Origin: Histoplasma ohiense
Taxonomy: Eukaryota > Ascomycota > Eurotiomycetes > Onygenales > Ajellomycetaceae
NCBI GenBank assembly: GCA_017607445.1
Contig: JAEVHH010000002.1
Location: 5,734,001 to 5,798,000, forward strand
Length of the DNA stretch: 64,000 nucleotides
Direction of reading: 5' to 3'
Shown here: piece by piece, positions 47,556 through 58,939 of the stretch
How positions within the stretch are numbered: the first letter of the stretch is position 1
How the letters are laid out: each line of letters begins with the position of its first letter
Program-made: the position numbers and the translations under genes
The notes under the pieces: model-generated
The model's database searches: none
What the model saw: the letters and a program-made list of their open reading frames with translations, nothing else
What the model was told of the DNA's origin: nothing

Positions 47556-50263
47556 TTAGGATTGCATGTATTCGCCAGCGTCGGGGTATCGCAGATCCGC
47601 ATTTTCCTCCAAGAAATCCATCCAACGTCGTAGGAATTGGTTGCCACTATTGATAAGAGGGCCAGAAAGTGAAAGCCAATGAGTTAAAACGATGTCCACA
47701 TATGTTGCTAATAATAAACTTGGTTTGATGTCTTGATGGGAGGAAATCGAAACTTTCATAATGCTAGCTAGGGGAGATAGAGGAGGTCGAAATGGAAACA
47801 GTCATTTTACTTACCCACGAATTGTTTCAGAATCCCCGCATATGCACAAATGACGTTTGGGACGGGTCATTGCGACTGCGAATTTTGGCGTTAGCAAGGT
47901 TTTGAAAGACATTTATTAAACTCATGTAATTGTCTGCTGCATCCTTATGGTAGTTCGCTGAAATTACGATGGTTGCTACTGTCCACACAGAAAAAGCAAC
48001 CGCCCATGGGATCATTGGAAACGAAAGCAACGTACCATTTAATCGCCTCTTCTCAGCAAGAAACCCAACTTCATGCTCTGGGTTGCTACGCACAAGACTC
48101 ACGATGACAGCCTCCTTCTCCCGTCCTTGAAACCCATCCACACTCCCTAGTTCGAGTCCAGGATACTTGTCTTTCAACATGCTAGACAATAAAGCTAACT
48201 GTGCATTGTATGGCGTCACGACGGCGACATCTTCTGGTTTTACACCAGCCCCAATCAAATTTTCAACGTGTCTAGTGACCAGATAGGCTTCCATATCATT
48301 ACTCTTACTCTCGGCAAAGAGGGATATCTGCTTCTGCTTCGGCATCACAGCAGGTTCCTCGACTTTCTCGGGGAAATCTCCACCCTGGGTATCGTAGAAT
48401 ACCAGTGGTTCCCGTGTGTCATCAGTCTCTTCAACTTCATAAGGTAAATCCTTAAGTAGTCGCAGTTTCACTGCATCTGCGGCGATCAGCTTTGATTCGT
48501 AAAGTTCTTGTGAAGGAAATTGCATGATTTTCTCATGCATCCGATACTGAGTTGTTAGCATCCGTTTGATGGCGGGACCATGCAGCGACAGCAAACGATC
48601 AAATAGCGTCATTTCGAGTGTCCCTCCTTTTGCTTTATGCTGGCCTACATTGCTATCCTTGTCCATCCTTAGGACTGATTGTTCGTCGTCTGGTGACTTC
48701 CCGTTTCCCACCACCCCGCTAAATTTCAAAGTGGCAGACTTGACAGTTGGAGGCAACTGCAGATGGTCACCAGCCAATATCGCCTTGGAAGCAGACAACA
48801 GTGGAACCCAACATTGAGCCTCCAGCGCCTGGCTTGCCTCATCAATGATAACCACGTCGAATTTCTGGTTTCTCAGCTGATGCCCACCGGCGCCGTGCAA
48901 TGTTGCCAGTACCACTTTACAATCTGTGACAAGGTTACCAACACATTTAGACTCTCGTTCTCGGAACTCTTTACGTAGTTCCCTCAGATCTCTGTAGATC
49001 TCTCTCCTCTCCCTCCCGCTTCTTGTCTTGCGTATACTTGCCTGCTTAACTTCTATCTCCTTCCTGACGTCCTTGACAATGGCGGCAGCGTCTGATGTTT
49101 GGATTAAAACCTCCAAGGAGTGATCCAAAACAGCTGATAGAAGGCGGGCGGGATGTCCAATTCTAACCAGGGGCACTTTGTGTGGAGCCAGACGTTCGAC
49201 AATATTATCCACCGAGACGTTCGACGGACCGCACACTAAGATACGAAGATTTTGGCGGAGAAATTGCAGGATTAATTCTATCAGTGTGTATGTTTTCCCA
49301 GTGCCGGGTGGACCATGGATGAGCGCAATTTCTTTCGTCGCAAGTGCAAATTGAATTGCTTCCCTTTGTGAGTCGTTTAGTGTAGGATCAATGAAGTCGA
49401 TTGTCCCGATGGAACTCAAATCCACGGGGGAGGGTGTCGAATGCCCAAAAACCACCCTCATGAAATATGTGTAGTCTGACTCCGTCATGCTCCCCAATTT
49501 GGCCATAGTTTGCTTCATCCTGGGTAAAATTTTATTAGCAAGTATGTTCACGTAGTTTCTGTTACTGACAACTATATAATCTCACCGTCGGTATGTAATA
49601 TCGTTCGCCAACTTCACCCTGCAATGTATGACCCATCAATCAGCCAGCAGATCCAGTGAGATTTTCCACCGCATCAAACGAATAATGCACCAAAGCTCAC
49701 ATCCAAACCTTCTTTCCCCACAGATCCTCTATAGACTCTTCATCTCTCCCCTTCCCACCAGCGACCCTCTGCCCCCCAAACGCGACCCAAATACTTCGCT
49801 CCCCGACTCTAGTCACAACCCCCTCCAGGGCCTTATCTTTTCTCTCCTCCTCCTTTGATCCTCTTGCCCTACCGCCACCACCCCGAGTTCCCGCCGCCAC
49901 ATCCTCAACTCTCACGACATCGCCCACCCTCATCCCATGAGCGCCCAACCTCTGCGCTCCCCCATCACCGTTCCCACCATCACCATTGCTATCCTTTCCA
50001 CCCCTCGCCCCAGATCCAATCGCACTGTCCACGCCGAATTCGCCTACCTCACGTCCACCCATTCCCGTCCGACAATTGATGAGAACCAGGCCTATGAGGG
50101 CATAGCCTGCGGCCTGTAATGTGCGGCGTGTTGAAGCGGAAATGCCATCTGATTGTGCAATTGATGCAGAGAGCGGTGAAGAGGCAATTTCGGCTTCATG
50201 TTCTGCGAGAAGGAGTTCTGTTTGGGCTTGGGCGAAGGCTTGGATGGGGATTGGAGTCGGCAT
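47556..50263 (-). CDS. HCS1: SMUBP2/Hcs1-type superfamily 1 DNA/RNA helicase
   Basis: This SF1B 5'-3' helicase is related to human IGHMBP2/SMUBP-2 and yeast Hcs1 (DNA helicase A). Five minus-strand exons (49701-50263, 49586-49618, 48036-49519, 47819-47876, 47556-47646) join in frame to 742 aa. It begins MPTPIPIQAFAQAQTELL. Motifs in order are Walker A GPPGTGKTYTLIEL, motif II VVIIDEASQALEAQCW, motif III LAGDHLQLPPT, motif IV TQYRMHEKIM, motif V SVDGFQGREKEAVIVSLVRS and motif VI RRLNVAMTRPKRHL. It ends in the family-typical FLRRWMDFLEENADLRYPD. The N-terminal barrel (residues about 75-150) carries unusual Gly/Asp/Asn-rich insertions. The fourth donor is GTGGGT, chosen because it alone keeps the frame. 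No R3H or zinc-finger domain follows, so the fungal short form applies. An upstream Met at 50311 is possible. Confidence 0.93.
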
Positions 50264-50798
50264 TGGGGTGCGGGGTATTGGAAAGGGATGAGGAGGGGTA
50301 GGGGACCTCAATTAATTGGTACTTTTGTATATCTAGGTTGAATGAGGGGCCAATTTTAGAGTGGCAGACTGGGAATCGGATTCAAAAGTGAATGCCATAT
50401 CACTGATGCTCCTTATTGAGGCTGCCTGGAATGATTTGTTATCAATGTTGTGGCTGATGAGCGATGATGATGTGAGGACGAGGCCGTAGTTAACTAACTA
50501 GTTAAAGCTAAAAAGCAATTGAAGTATGGGACAATATATATTTATACCACATTACTCTGTAAGGGTACTAATTATTATTAACTATAGGTTATCGTACATA
50601 TCTTTATCACCCAATCTCCGTCCCGTCGACTTTGCACGGGGAGTACAACAAACAATCAAAATGGTCCATCGTTCCACTAGGCCAAAATTGCGAATTTCTC
50701 GATATCCCCGCGCGTAAAAACGGATTTTCAATTGAAAACCCCAGAAAAACGACATGTTATCAGGGGTATCCAGATATTCAGGATCAGAACTCTCCAAA
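50264..50798. other. intergenic
   Basis: This separates the helicase start from the NTH1 3' end, both on the minus strand. It includes the helicase promoter. I see no gene here. Confidence 0.5.
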
Positions 50799-52400
50799 TC
50801 ACCTACCTTCAATTTTGATCCCTATCTTACTCTCCCGCTTTACTACCACCTCAGCCTCCTCTTTCTTTGCCTTCCTCTCCTTCTTCACCTTGGCCGTCCA
50901 CCCTTTGATCTCACTCTTACACAACCCGGTTCCCGCAAGCTCACACTCCCCGCATCTTCTAGCCACTGGCAAACATACCGTCTGTCCTAGCCCAACCAAT
51001 AGCTTATTAATCTCATGCCACTTGTCCTTGGGCAACCAACTCTCCAGCGCCGCCCGAGTCTCCTCAGGCGTCTTTGTCTTATGCCATCCCCACAAATTCG
51101 TGATACGATGCACATGTACATCGACGCCGATGCCCTCATCACGGCCCCATGCGGAACTCATACAGAGGTAAGCCATCTTCGGCCCGACGCCTGGCAATCG
51201 CATTAGTCCCTCCACGGTGGGTGGAATGTCAGAGTTATACTCGTCTCGAAGTATGATAGCAGCAGCTTTGATGTATTTTGTTTTGTTGTTATGGAAGCCG
51301 ACACTCTGAATGAGTTCATTGAGGCGGGCTGGTTTTACAGCAAGGATGCTCTCGAGGGTTAAGGTGCTTTTTGTGTGTTGGTTGTTTTGGTCCCACACTA
51401 ATGCTTTCTTTGCTTCCTGCTCCTGTTCCTCTTCTGCTTCTCTTTCAACTTTCACAGCCCTTTTCTCCTCTCCCTTCATAGTTTGCTCCCATTTCTCCTC
51501 TTTCTTCACCGTCTGCCGGCCCTCCTCCTCTCCCTTCACTGCCCATACTCCATTCTCCTTTATTGAAACCACCTCTTCTTCCTTTTTAGTAGAGACCATC
51601 ACTTCTTCTTCTTCTTTTATGGAGTGGCCCTCCTCCACTTCCTCCTTCTTTACGATCAACGTCCCAAAATCCGCCTCCCTGTTATCACTTTCAGGTCCCA
51701 GCTCTGTATGCAACCGTTGCATAGCAATGGCAGTGACGGTATCTTTCGTCTGCGACGAAAGCATCAGTGCTATGAGGATGTGGAAACGCCTTTGACGCGG
51801 GGAAGAAGAGCGCCAGTAGAGCTGGGAGCAGCCCATAGTATCCACTGGTGCAGTGGGGTTTTTGCGACGCATTTCCTTGACGATGTCATAAATATTTTCC
51901 CAATTTGAGGGGGGTTCAACTTTGACGACTCCGTTCGCGCCGGTCGATCTACGCGCCGGTAGCCGTCGTGATTGAGGCTTGGGGGTTGGTTTCGACTCTG
52001 TGTCCTCCTTTTTGATGATAATAGACTTTTCCGGTGTAGTGGATGTCCTATGTGATGGTGCTGTTGAAGTCGATCGCTTGATTTCAGTAGACAAAAAATC
52101 ATGATCGCGTTTCCTTTTCCGGTCTTGCGTTATTGCCCGCGCTGGTGCCAGGAGATCCTCAATGTCCGTGGTATTCGCCGAGGAGAGTTCAGAGTCATCA
52201 TGACTATCACTCGCGGGCTCGGTTCTTGTGGAGTTGCCATGATGATGAGAGGCTAACTCGCTTTGTCTCCTCCTGTCCGCTAGGGAGTAGCTGTTAAGTG
52301 AGTTTTTCGCGTTGGCAATCCGCCGCGATTGGCGACGTGGAGCCGCTGACAGAATCTCAACAACCTTTGCAGTCTCCTTGGAGACTCGTGACGTTCTCAT
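50799..52400 (-). CDS. NTH1: endonuclease III homologue (DNA glycosylase/AP lyase)
   Basis: This bifunctional base-excision repair enzyme removes oxidised pyrimidines and nicks AP sites, in nucleus and/or mitochondria. It is intronless and 533 aa. The first about 165 residues are basic, Ser-rich and contain RKRKR, a likely nuclear signal. The catalytic domain has HILIALMLSSQTKD and the helix-hairpin-helix LPGVGPKMA with catalytic Lys408. GIGVDVHVHRI follows with Asp427. The iron-sulfur Cys are 476, 483, 486 and 494. Two oddities stand out. About 95 residues (249-342) of Lys/Glu repeats (VKKEE, IKEEEE and variants) are inserted inside the glycosylase domain between the SSQTKD helix region and LTLESILAVKPARLNELI. 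The last Cys spacing is seven residues instead of the usual five. A Lys-rich tail follows. The gene is divergent from PEX4 with 274 bp between starts. Confidence 0.95.
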   Translation of the reverse strand: MRTSRVSKETAKVVEILSAAPRRQSRRIANAKNSLNSYSLADRRRQSELASHHHGNSTRTEPASDSHDDSELSSANTTDIEDLLAPARAITQDRKRKRDHDFLSTEIKRSTSTAPSHRTSTTPEKSIIIKKEDTESKPTPKPQSRRLPARRSTGANGVVKVEPPSNWENIYDIVKEMRRKNPTAPVDTMGCSQLYWRSSSPRQRRFHILIALMLSSQTKDTVTAIAMQRLHTELGPESDNREADFGTLIVKKEEVEEGHSIKEEEEVMVSTKKEEEVVSIKENGVWAVKGEEEGRQTVKKEEKWEQTMKGEEKRAVKVEREAEEEQEQEAKKALVWDQNNQHTKSTLTLESILAVKPARLNELIQSVGFHNNKTKYIKAAAIILRDEYNSDIPPTVEGLMRLPGVGPKMAYLCMSSAWGRDEGIGVDVHVHRITNLWGWHKTKTPEETRAALESWLPKDKWHEINKLLVGLGQTVCLPVARRCGECELAGTGLCKSEIKGWTAKVKKERKAKKEEAEVVVKRESKIGIKIEGR

Positions 52401-52674
52401 TTTGGGTTGAACTAATATGTGTGGTAATATTCATACATGTGCTTGTCTGCAGTTGTCAAAAAGTTCGAACCCCTTTTGTCAACATCAATCAGCAGATAAT
52501 GAAAGTCACGTGGAGATAAGCCGAAGCAAACCAGCCTCGGTACAATTGAGCTCCATTCTCATCAATAACCTTGGAAGCTTCCATCATTCATGATCAAAAA
52601 AAAAATACTCCCAAAACGCTTCCTGGGATATCTAACGCACAGCCTCCCGCAATCAATAAAAGCGTCAAAGCAGC
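52401..52674. promoter_or_regulatory. divergent promoter NTH1 / PEX4
   Basis: The start codons of NTH1 (-) and PEX4 (+) are only 274 bases apart, so both promoters must lie here. No clear TATA box or known operator stands out. Confidence 0.6.
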
Positions 52675-52896
52675 ATGGCCCAACAGTCTCCCTCCACCTC
52701 TACCACAAAACGGCTCATCCGTGAGCTCAACGACTACACCAAATCCCCCAACGAAGCTCTCCTACACCTCGGCCCCATAAACGATACGGACCTGTTGCGC
52801 TGGGAAGCAGTCCTCAAAGGCATAAAAGGCACGCCATACGAAGGTGTGTATTCCCTCCATTCCCTACCCTCCTGCAATTCCCGAGCTTGTCCAGGG

Positions 52897-52942
<46 letters not shown>

Positions 52943-53331
52943 AACAGGAAAAGACCACGCTAACAACCCTCATAGGCGGCCTCTGGCACCTAACTCTTAC
53001 AATCCCGCCAACCTACCCGCTCCACCCTCCAGCCATAGCATTTACGACCCGCATCTGCCATCCAAACGTCTCCTTTACGACGGGCGAGATCTGTCTAACC
53101 CTTCTCACCACCGAACATTGGAGCCCTGCATACACGTTGTCGACGACAATGTCAGCTATTCAGCAGTTGTTGACGGATCCTAGACCCGAGAGCCCGCTTA
53201 ATGTCGATGTCGCGGTGTTGATGAAGAGCGGGGATACTGTGGGATGGGAGGGGTTGGTGAGGTATTGGACGGAGGAGGAGAGGTGGGAGGGGCATGGGGT
53301 TCAGAGATCTCTCAAGAAGGGAGAACGATGA
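52675..53331 (+). CDS. PEX4: peroxisomal ubiquitin-conjugating enzyme E2
   Basis: Pex4 is the membrane-anchored E2 that mono-ubiquitinates the import receptor Pex5 for recycling from the peroxisome. Two exons (52675-52843 and 52976-53331) join in frame to 174 aa. Features are KRLIRELNDYTK helix 1, LLRWEAVLKG, the HPN motif in ICHPNVSF, active-site Cys95 in TTGEICLTLL, then EHWSPAYTLSTTMSAIQQLL and ESPLNVDVAVL. The C-terminal EGLVRYWTEEERW is the feature I recall as specific to Pex4 among E2s. The 132-nt intron contains a run of 45 A and is a multiple of three without a stop. A retained-intron product would thus insert 44 residues, mostly Lys. The spliced form is clearly right because only it gives EGGLWHL. 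Neighbouring NTH1 shares the promoter region. Confidence 0.93.
52897..52941. repeat. A45 tract inside the PEX4 intron
   Basis: An uninterrupted A run of about 45 nt (assembly length may be imprecise) occupies a third of the intron, ending about 35 nt before the acceptor. Confidence 0.9.
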
Positions 53332-54081
53332 GAAACAGGGAGGGAGGGACGGGGACAGAATAAGGGTTTGACGGATTTATATAGCTCTCTCTGTACTTGA
53401 TATGAGGTGGGGAGCTCATTGATCGAGGGATATATACACGCTTTTACGCCCATACCATTTTTCTTTTCCTTGATTTTTAGTTGTATTTTTTTTTTAGATT
53501 TCGGATACCCCCCTTTCGCAGATTCTGGGCTCTATATGGATGGCGTGAGAGTGAGGCGAGATGAGATGTCTGCGACTTTTGAGCGCGGCTGATTGCGAAT
53601 ATGCTACTCGAATACACGGAGCACGTTCGAGTAATTTTTGGACCGGAAGTTAGCGTCCACTTATTCTTCCGGTGGAGACATGCCTGTAAGAGGTGGAATA
53701 AGTTTTGGGCTTCCATCAACGAGTAAGTGTATTATACCGTCGAGTGAGTTTTTTCTCTTTTCTTTCTGTTCTTTTCTTTTCGTTTTTTTTTTGGAGATAC
53801 CATGCCGATTTTTTTTTTAATATGTTATATCTACAGTACATTACTTATCCATATTCGTCGAGTTTTACTCTTAGAGCCATTCCTCGCGGAAAAGAAAGAG
53901 TGAACAAACAAAAGGTTGATGTGCAAATAATTTCCTTCTCCTTCAATTGTCCCTCATACTCTGCATCTCTCAAATAATAACATTATTATTAATACAACGC
54001 TTGAAGAAGGCTTAGTCAAGTGGAGAGTTACGTACACGCATTAAACTGATTTGCATCGATCTCATGAGAAAACAATGAAAG

Positions 54082-54126
<45 letters not shown>

Positions 54127-54536
54127 CAGTTCATTAAAAACTTTGGCTAACAAACAAATATAAGAACAACCATATAGTTCAACCACAAAATGCATTCATG
54201 TCAGACCGTGGAAAAAAAGGAAAACATTGGCGCGCGACCCCTCCATATATGTGTACCATCATCCCGGTCGTGATTTGTAACATTATTGAAGCAAAAGGAG
54301 AAAACCCAAGCGAACAAAAGCATTAACGAAACAGAGGCATTTAACACATCCAGGGACTTCTAAGAGGTTCGTCTCTCTATTAAGATAGATCACCGCCTCT
54401 AACCCCCGCCAATGCCATTGAGACCACCCCCTTTTTTCTTTTTGAGTAAAACTACAAGAGCCCAAAAACCATGATTCTTAACTGGGCTATGTGTATTTCG
54501 TCCCCTTTTTCACCTTGACAGTACAAATTCTCAACC
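53332..54536. other. convergent intergenic
   Basis: This lies between PEX4 (+) and the GPI-protein gene (-) 3' ends. It holds an A36 tract at 54086-54121 and a TACAGTACATTAC copy near 53832. I see no gene here. Confidence 0.5.
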
Positions 54537-55301
54537 TCACAACGCCATCACAACGGCAATAGCACCGCTGAGCCCAAGAACTGCTAACAACCCTTTCTCT
54601 AGATCGACAGTTACAATCGGTGCCGCATTTGTCTGCAAACCAGGTGGTCTTTGCGATGAGGATCCTTGTGAATTAGTTGGTGAAGGCTGGACAACGATGA
54701 CCGATGTAATCGTACTGGGAGACCCATCTGAATTTGTGGTCTGGATGAGCGTGGTTGAGGTTCGCGGAGGAGGAGTGGTGGTCGGGTTGTTATTGGTAGT
54801 GAGCAGTGTGGACCTGGAGCTAGATCCACGGCTGGGGTTGTTTATGGAACTGGGTGGTTGGGGGGTTGGTTGGGGAGTTGGAGTTGGTTCTGGAGTTCCC
54901 TGAGAGTTGGTGGTTTCTGGAGGGGGTGGTGTCGTTGTCGAACTTGGGGGTGGAGGAGTGGTTGTTTCCGGAGGTGGCACGCTGGTAGTTGGGGGATCGG
55001 CTGTTGAAATTGATGGTGTAGGTGTTGGGGTGACGGAGCTGTCCCTGCCCGGGGTATCAAGGGGAGTGTTAATGGATGCTAGTGGAACGCTGTCCTCTCG
55101 TTTGGCTAACCCATGTGGACGAGAAATGATATAATCCTCGAGGTATTTATCTCGGGCCCAGATCCTAGCTGGGAGGCCCTTGAAGAAACTGGAAAATGGT
55201 GTATTGGAGCGGGCATGTCGCCCTCTTTGCAGGTCAACAGCGCACGCTGAAGTGATTAGGAGAAAGCCTAGGAGGAGTATCGAAATCCGCGGTCGAATCA
55301 T
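54537..55301 (-). CDS. predicted GPI-anchored Pro/Thr/Ser-rich surface protein
   Basis: This is an intronless frame of 254 aa. It begins with a strong signal peptide (ISILLLGFLLITSACA) and then a short unique region, including PFSSFFKGLPARIWARDKYL up to about residue 70. From there it is a stretch dominated by Pro, Thr and Ser with repeats such as PPPETTTPPPP and TPTPQPTPQPP. This is probably heavily O-mannosylated. The last 20 residues (LEKGLLAVLGLSGAIAVVMAL) are hydrophobic after small residues near NAAP, as expected for GPI attachment. A cell-wall or plasma-membrane stalk protein is the natural reading. No enzymatic or adhesive domain is recognised in the N-terminal unique part. The opposite strand shows Gly/Val frames that are mirror artefacts of the repeat. 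Confidence 0.75.
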   Translation of the reverse strand: MIRPRISILLLGFLLITSACAVDLQRGRHARSNTPFSSFFKGLPARIWARDKYLEDYIISRPHGLAKREDSVPLASINTPLDTPGRDSSVTPTPTPSISTADPPTTSVPPPETTTPPPPSSTTTPPPPETTNSQGTPEPTPTPQPTPQPPSSINNPSRGSSSRSTLLTTNNNPTTTPPPRTSTTLIQTTNSDGSPSTITSVIVVQPSPTNSQGSSSQRPPGLQTNAAPIVTVDLEKGLLAVLGLSGAIAVVMAL

Positions 55302-58300
55302 TTTGATTCGACCACCGTGGAATGATGAGCAGAGATAGAGATATAACTCTCAAGATGGGTTTGGATTGGTACGGATAAGGAGAGAGAAATGAGGGGCCAA
55401 CAGCCGATGCTCGATGGGATATAGAGGAAAAGCCAGGTAATAGAAGAAATGATGCAAAAACAAAAGGATTTGCTAGCTCTAGAAATATTCAAAACACAGA
55501 GAGTCAGCAAGAGCAAGAACAGTAGTGAATTGGGAGAAATGAAAGTTGCGAAAAAGGTATACCGAAAGAGTAAACCAAAATAGAAGAAGCTGTGAGACAA
55601 TGCTTCACTAATGAATGCAACCGGATGGAGAAAATGCAAGAAGCGGCTTGAGAACGATTTCCGTTGAGATGGGTGAAGATTACGCGGGAGGATTTTATTT
55701 ACGCACAACTGTTTATATAGTGTTTGTTTATCGTCAACTCCATCGGCCTGGTGGGGAAAATTTTTAAGGTCTGGTGTCATAGTAACAACCTTACAACGTA
55801 TACAACAACACAAATGGCTTGTCGGACCCGGATGAGCCAGCTTTTGAGGCCGAAAACCAGGTCTCAAAAGTGTCCCCAGCTGTGCAGGCTCCTTCGCAGT
55901 GCAGGTCTTCTCCACGATCTGATGTTCTTGTTGAGCAAACCAGAAGCCGAGCGGGTTGAGCTAGGGCGGAATGGTTGGATTTTGGATTTCCCAGGCTGGC
56001 AGTGATGGCGCGACAGCGCCACCGCCTAGGCGACAAGTTTCCATGGAAAAACCCAGATCTATGTTGCTGATTGGCGCTGTGTCTGTAGTCACCACCAGGC
56101 TGGCGCCAGTCTTCAAGCGGTCTCCAAGAGCTCCATACTGTGAGCCAGGAAGTTGAACCTCACTGCGATACTGGGTAAGCCTCAACTTCGATTTGCATGA
56201 GAGTGGTTGATGGAGACCAGCTTGGGAAGCTGAGACAAGTTGTCACAACCACCCGGTGCGGATACGATTCATATACGAGCCTTACAGTGTCTGATGAACT
56301 GTAAATCCTTGCTGTCGAATTGAAACACAGAAGAATTAGGCCTACGCGGTCGAGTCCCACAATATGGCCATTGATCCAATGGATCGATTCTGCTCTGGCC
56401 AGTCGGTTACAGCCAAAATCAGAAAATAACCCAAAAATATGGTTAGACCCGCTCCTCCTACCCATTCTGTTACAGATCTCTACGGCAAGCCACTGCTGTT
56501 CGTCGCGCTGATTTGATATTGTTTGTTGATGACTCTTCACATGTGCCAAAAACAGCGGTAGTTCCCAAGGTTCTGACATGGAACTATTTCGGGTTTCTAA
56601 ATAAATAAGCTCCAACTAGTCCCTACAACGGCTCAAAGCCTCCGATCGATCCTGGCTTTGTATCAGCGATTCTCTGTGTCCTCTCCTCTCGGCAATTCGA
56701 GATGCCCCGAGATGCCCAGAAGGGAATCAAGGCCTTGAGCGAGCATGGATCATTCTCTGACAACCAAAAAAGCCCAGATTCTTTTAGCTGGATGGGGGGA
56801 AAGAGAGAGGACGTCATTAGTACCAACCACATCAGGCCACGTCAAATGGCCGAGGAATAAAAGCTGGCTGAAACGTTCGGTCTTGCTCTGCTGTGGCAAA
56901 TAACCGGATGCCCAGGTGTAAGGTGAATACCATATCCACGCGTTCCATGCAGAGAAGCGCTTGCTGATTCCATTGCGTGGGTCGTGATGCGTGAAACCTG
57001 TGCAGCATTTCAATGGGCCGTCCGAACGGGGGAATCAGGCACGTAAACCTTCACGACTCAACAAAAAACAAATCTGTAACTTTGTATCTTCTCGTGTTCT
57101 AATCTGTAGTTTCATGGTCAAACGCTCAAAAAATTCATTCAGAGCAAGTTTTTTTCTTCCTTTTGACCCTTTCAGATTGAACAAGTTTTATGTTTTTCTT
57201 TTTTTTATTTCAGAAAGGGTGGCGCAATAATGTCGTACACGCACGACTTTTGAAGCCACCTGCCTGTGCCATACATATTTCATAGTCACTATTGGTTCCA
57301 TTGATGTTGACATCATTGTTTCCCAATTGCTTACTCCATACAATATCTCAAACATAACCAATATCAGTATTCCTTCCATATCTCGATGTTTTAAAAAGTT
57401 AACACAAATGGAGTGTCTTTCTCTATTCCCATATGCCGTATGTACCCGGCTTTACTAGTAACAATCATGGACATGCAGATTAAGAAAAATAAAATCACTC
57501 CGTCTTGATGGAGAATCCCTTGGGAATTCGTGTCTGGGTGGTTTTCCTCAACTTTATCCTTAGTTCAAGGAGGGTTTTATTCGATCACAACAAACCACGG
57601 ATTATGGACAAAAAACACACACGAATTTTGCAAAAAAAAAAATAAAATAAAAAATAAATAAATAAATAAAATAAAATAAAAAAAGGTAAAGCCGGCTGGA
57701 CACGATATCGCCGGTAGATGACGAGATCCTCCCTCCTGCTCCACCTTCCAACACCCGATTTTCCCGCCGGATTTCACATCCACATTCGCCTCTGGATTTT
57801 ATGCGAGAAAATTTACCCGACTAGGCCGGCGTGATGAAGTTACCCACATAGGATCGAGAAATCATGGAAATATTCAAATCAGGTTGATCCATCCCAGCCG
57901 ACAATGCCTGTGGTGCGTTCTCGGCGGTGTGATCACGCCAAATTGGTCACCAGTGGAATTTTATTTTATTTGATTTTATTTTTTTTTTTCACGACCCGAG
58001 AATAATAATAATTACGATGATGAAGGTAGAAGGCAGCTCACCTCACCACCAACAACTGAAGGAACTATTGACCATGATTCTATATCCTGGGCTCCTCGCC
58101 CTTTTTTCCAGGCGAAATTCATTCAAAGCTGTCGGCCAATCTGGAACACACTACATCGGACTGTGACTAACCCCCTCCATATACTTTCAGGCAACTGAAT
58201 ATCTCCTTCAAGGAATCGAATTATTAATAATACACTCGGGAGAGAGATAGGAGAGGGCCTAGCTTGCCCACACATATGTATTTCAATTTCAATGTCTCGC

Positions 58301-58939
58301 CAAGGGAATGAATGGACAGTGAATGTCCGCGCTCTGTACGGATCGTGGTAGGATATTGAAATAATATGTGAATCCAGGGGCGACGTACGATTGTTATATA
58401 TATATATATACGCCGTTGCTCTGAATTAGATTGTGTCCAGTGGGGCGTTTTAGATTGTTGCATCTTACGATACCCAGCAATGGGGACTTGTCTCGATCTT
58501 CCTGTTAGTTCAACGAGAGACACCCATGGGAGGAGCGAACAGGGACAGATAGAACAGACAGACGGACAGACACCCTTTTTTATTTGTGAAAATTCTCCCA
58601 GTATTCCCGTCCAATTGGGGAGTAGTCCTCAAGCTGCCACAGCGGACCGATTGAAGGTTTTTTTTTTTTTTTTTTCTCGCTGTGGGTGATGTGCAGGGCA
58701 AACGTTACGCTAGTGTGGAGTGGAATATATATATATATATATATATATATCTATATATTTTAAAACAATTCGCTGGCCATCCCGATTACAGTCGAACTGT
58801 TCGTTTTATTTACATTTGCGAACATATCTATTGCCGCAGAAAACGCTAACTATACACACCTATGTTGTGTTGATTTATAAATAAATGCATATTAAAAAGC
58901 ATCTTACCCCACGCCGCCCGCCCCCCCCAAACTTTACCT
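55302..58939. other. 3.6-kb stretch without recognised gene
   Basis: The left part (to about 55780) is probably the leader and promoter of the GPI-protein gene. The remainder has only short conflicting frames. An AAAT-type low-complexity tract lies at about 57630-57685 and an (AT)n tract at 58725-58750. No tRNA-like or transposon structure was seen. Confidence 0.45.
58725..58750. repeat. (AT)n microsatellite
   Basis: An uninterrupted AT dinucleotide tract downstream of the amine oxidase gene. Confidence 0.9.

Noticed and set aside
52844..52975. Continuous PEX4 reading through the A45 tract as coding
   Set aside because: It would insert a poly-Lys block into the E2 fold; canonical GTGTGT...ATAG ends and family alignment show an intron.
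55298..55915. 205-codon minus-strand frame upstream of the GPI protein
   Set aside because: Phe/Leu-rich translation of the pyrimidine-rich leader; the real start with signal peptide is at 55301.
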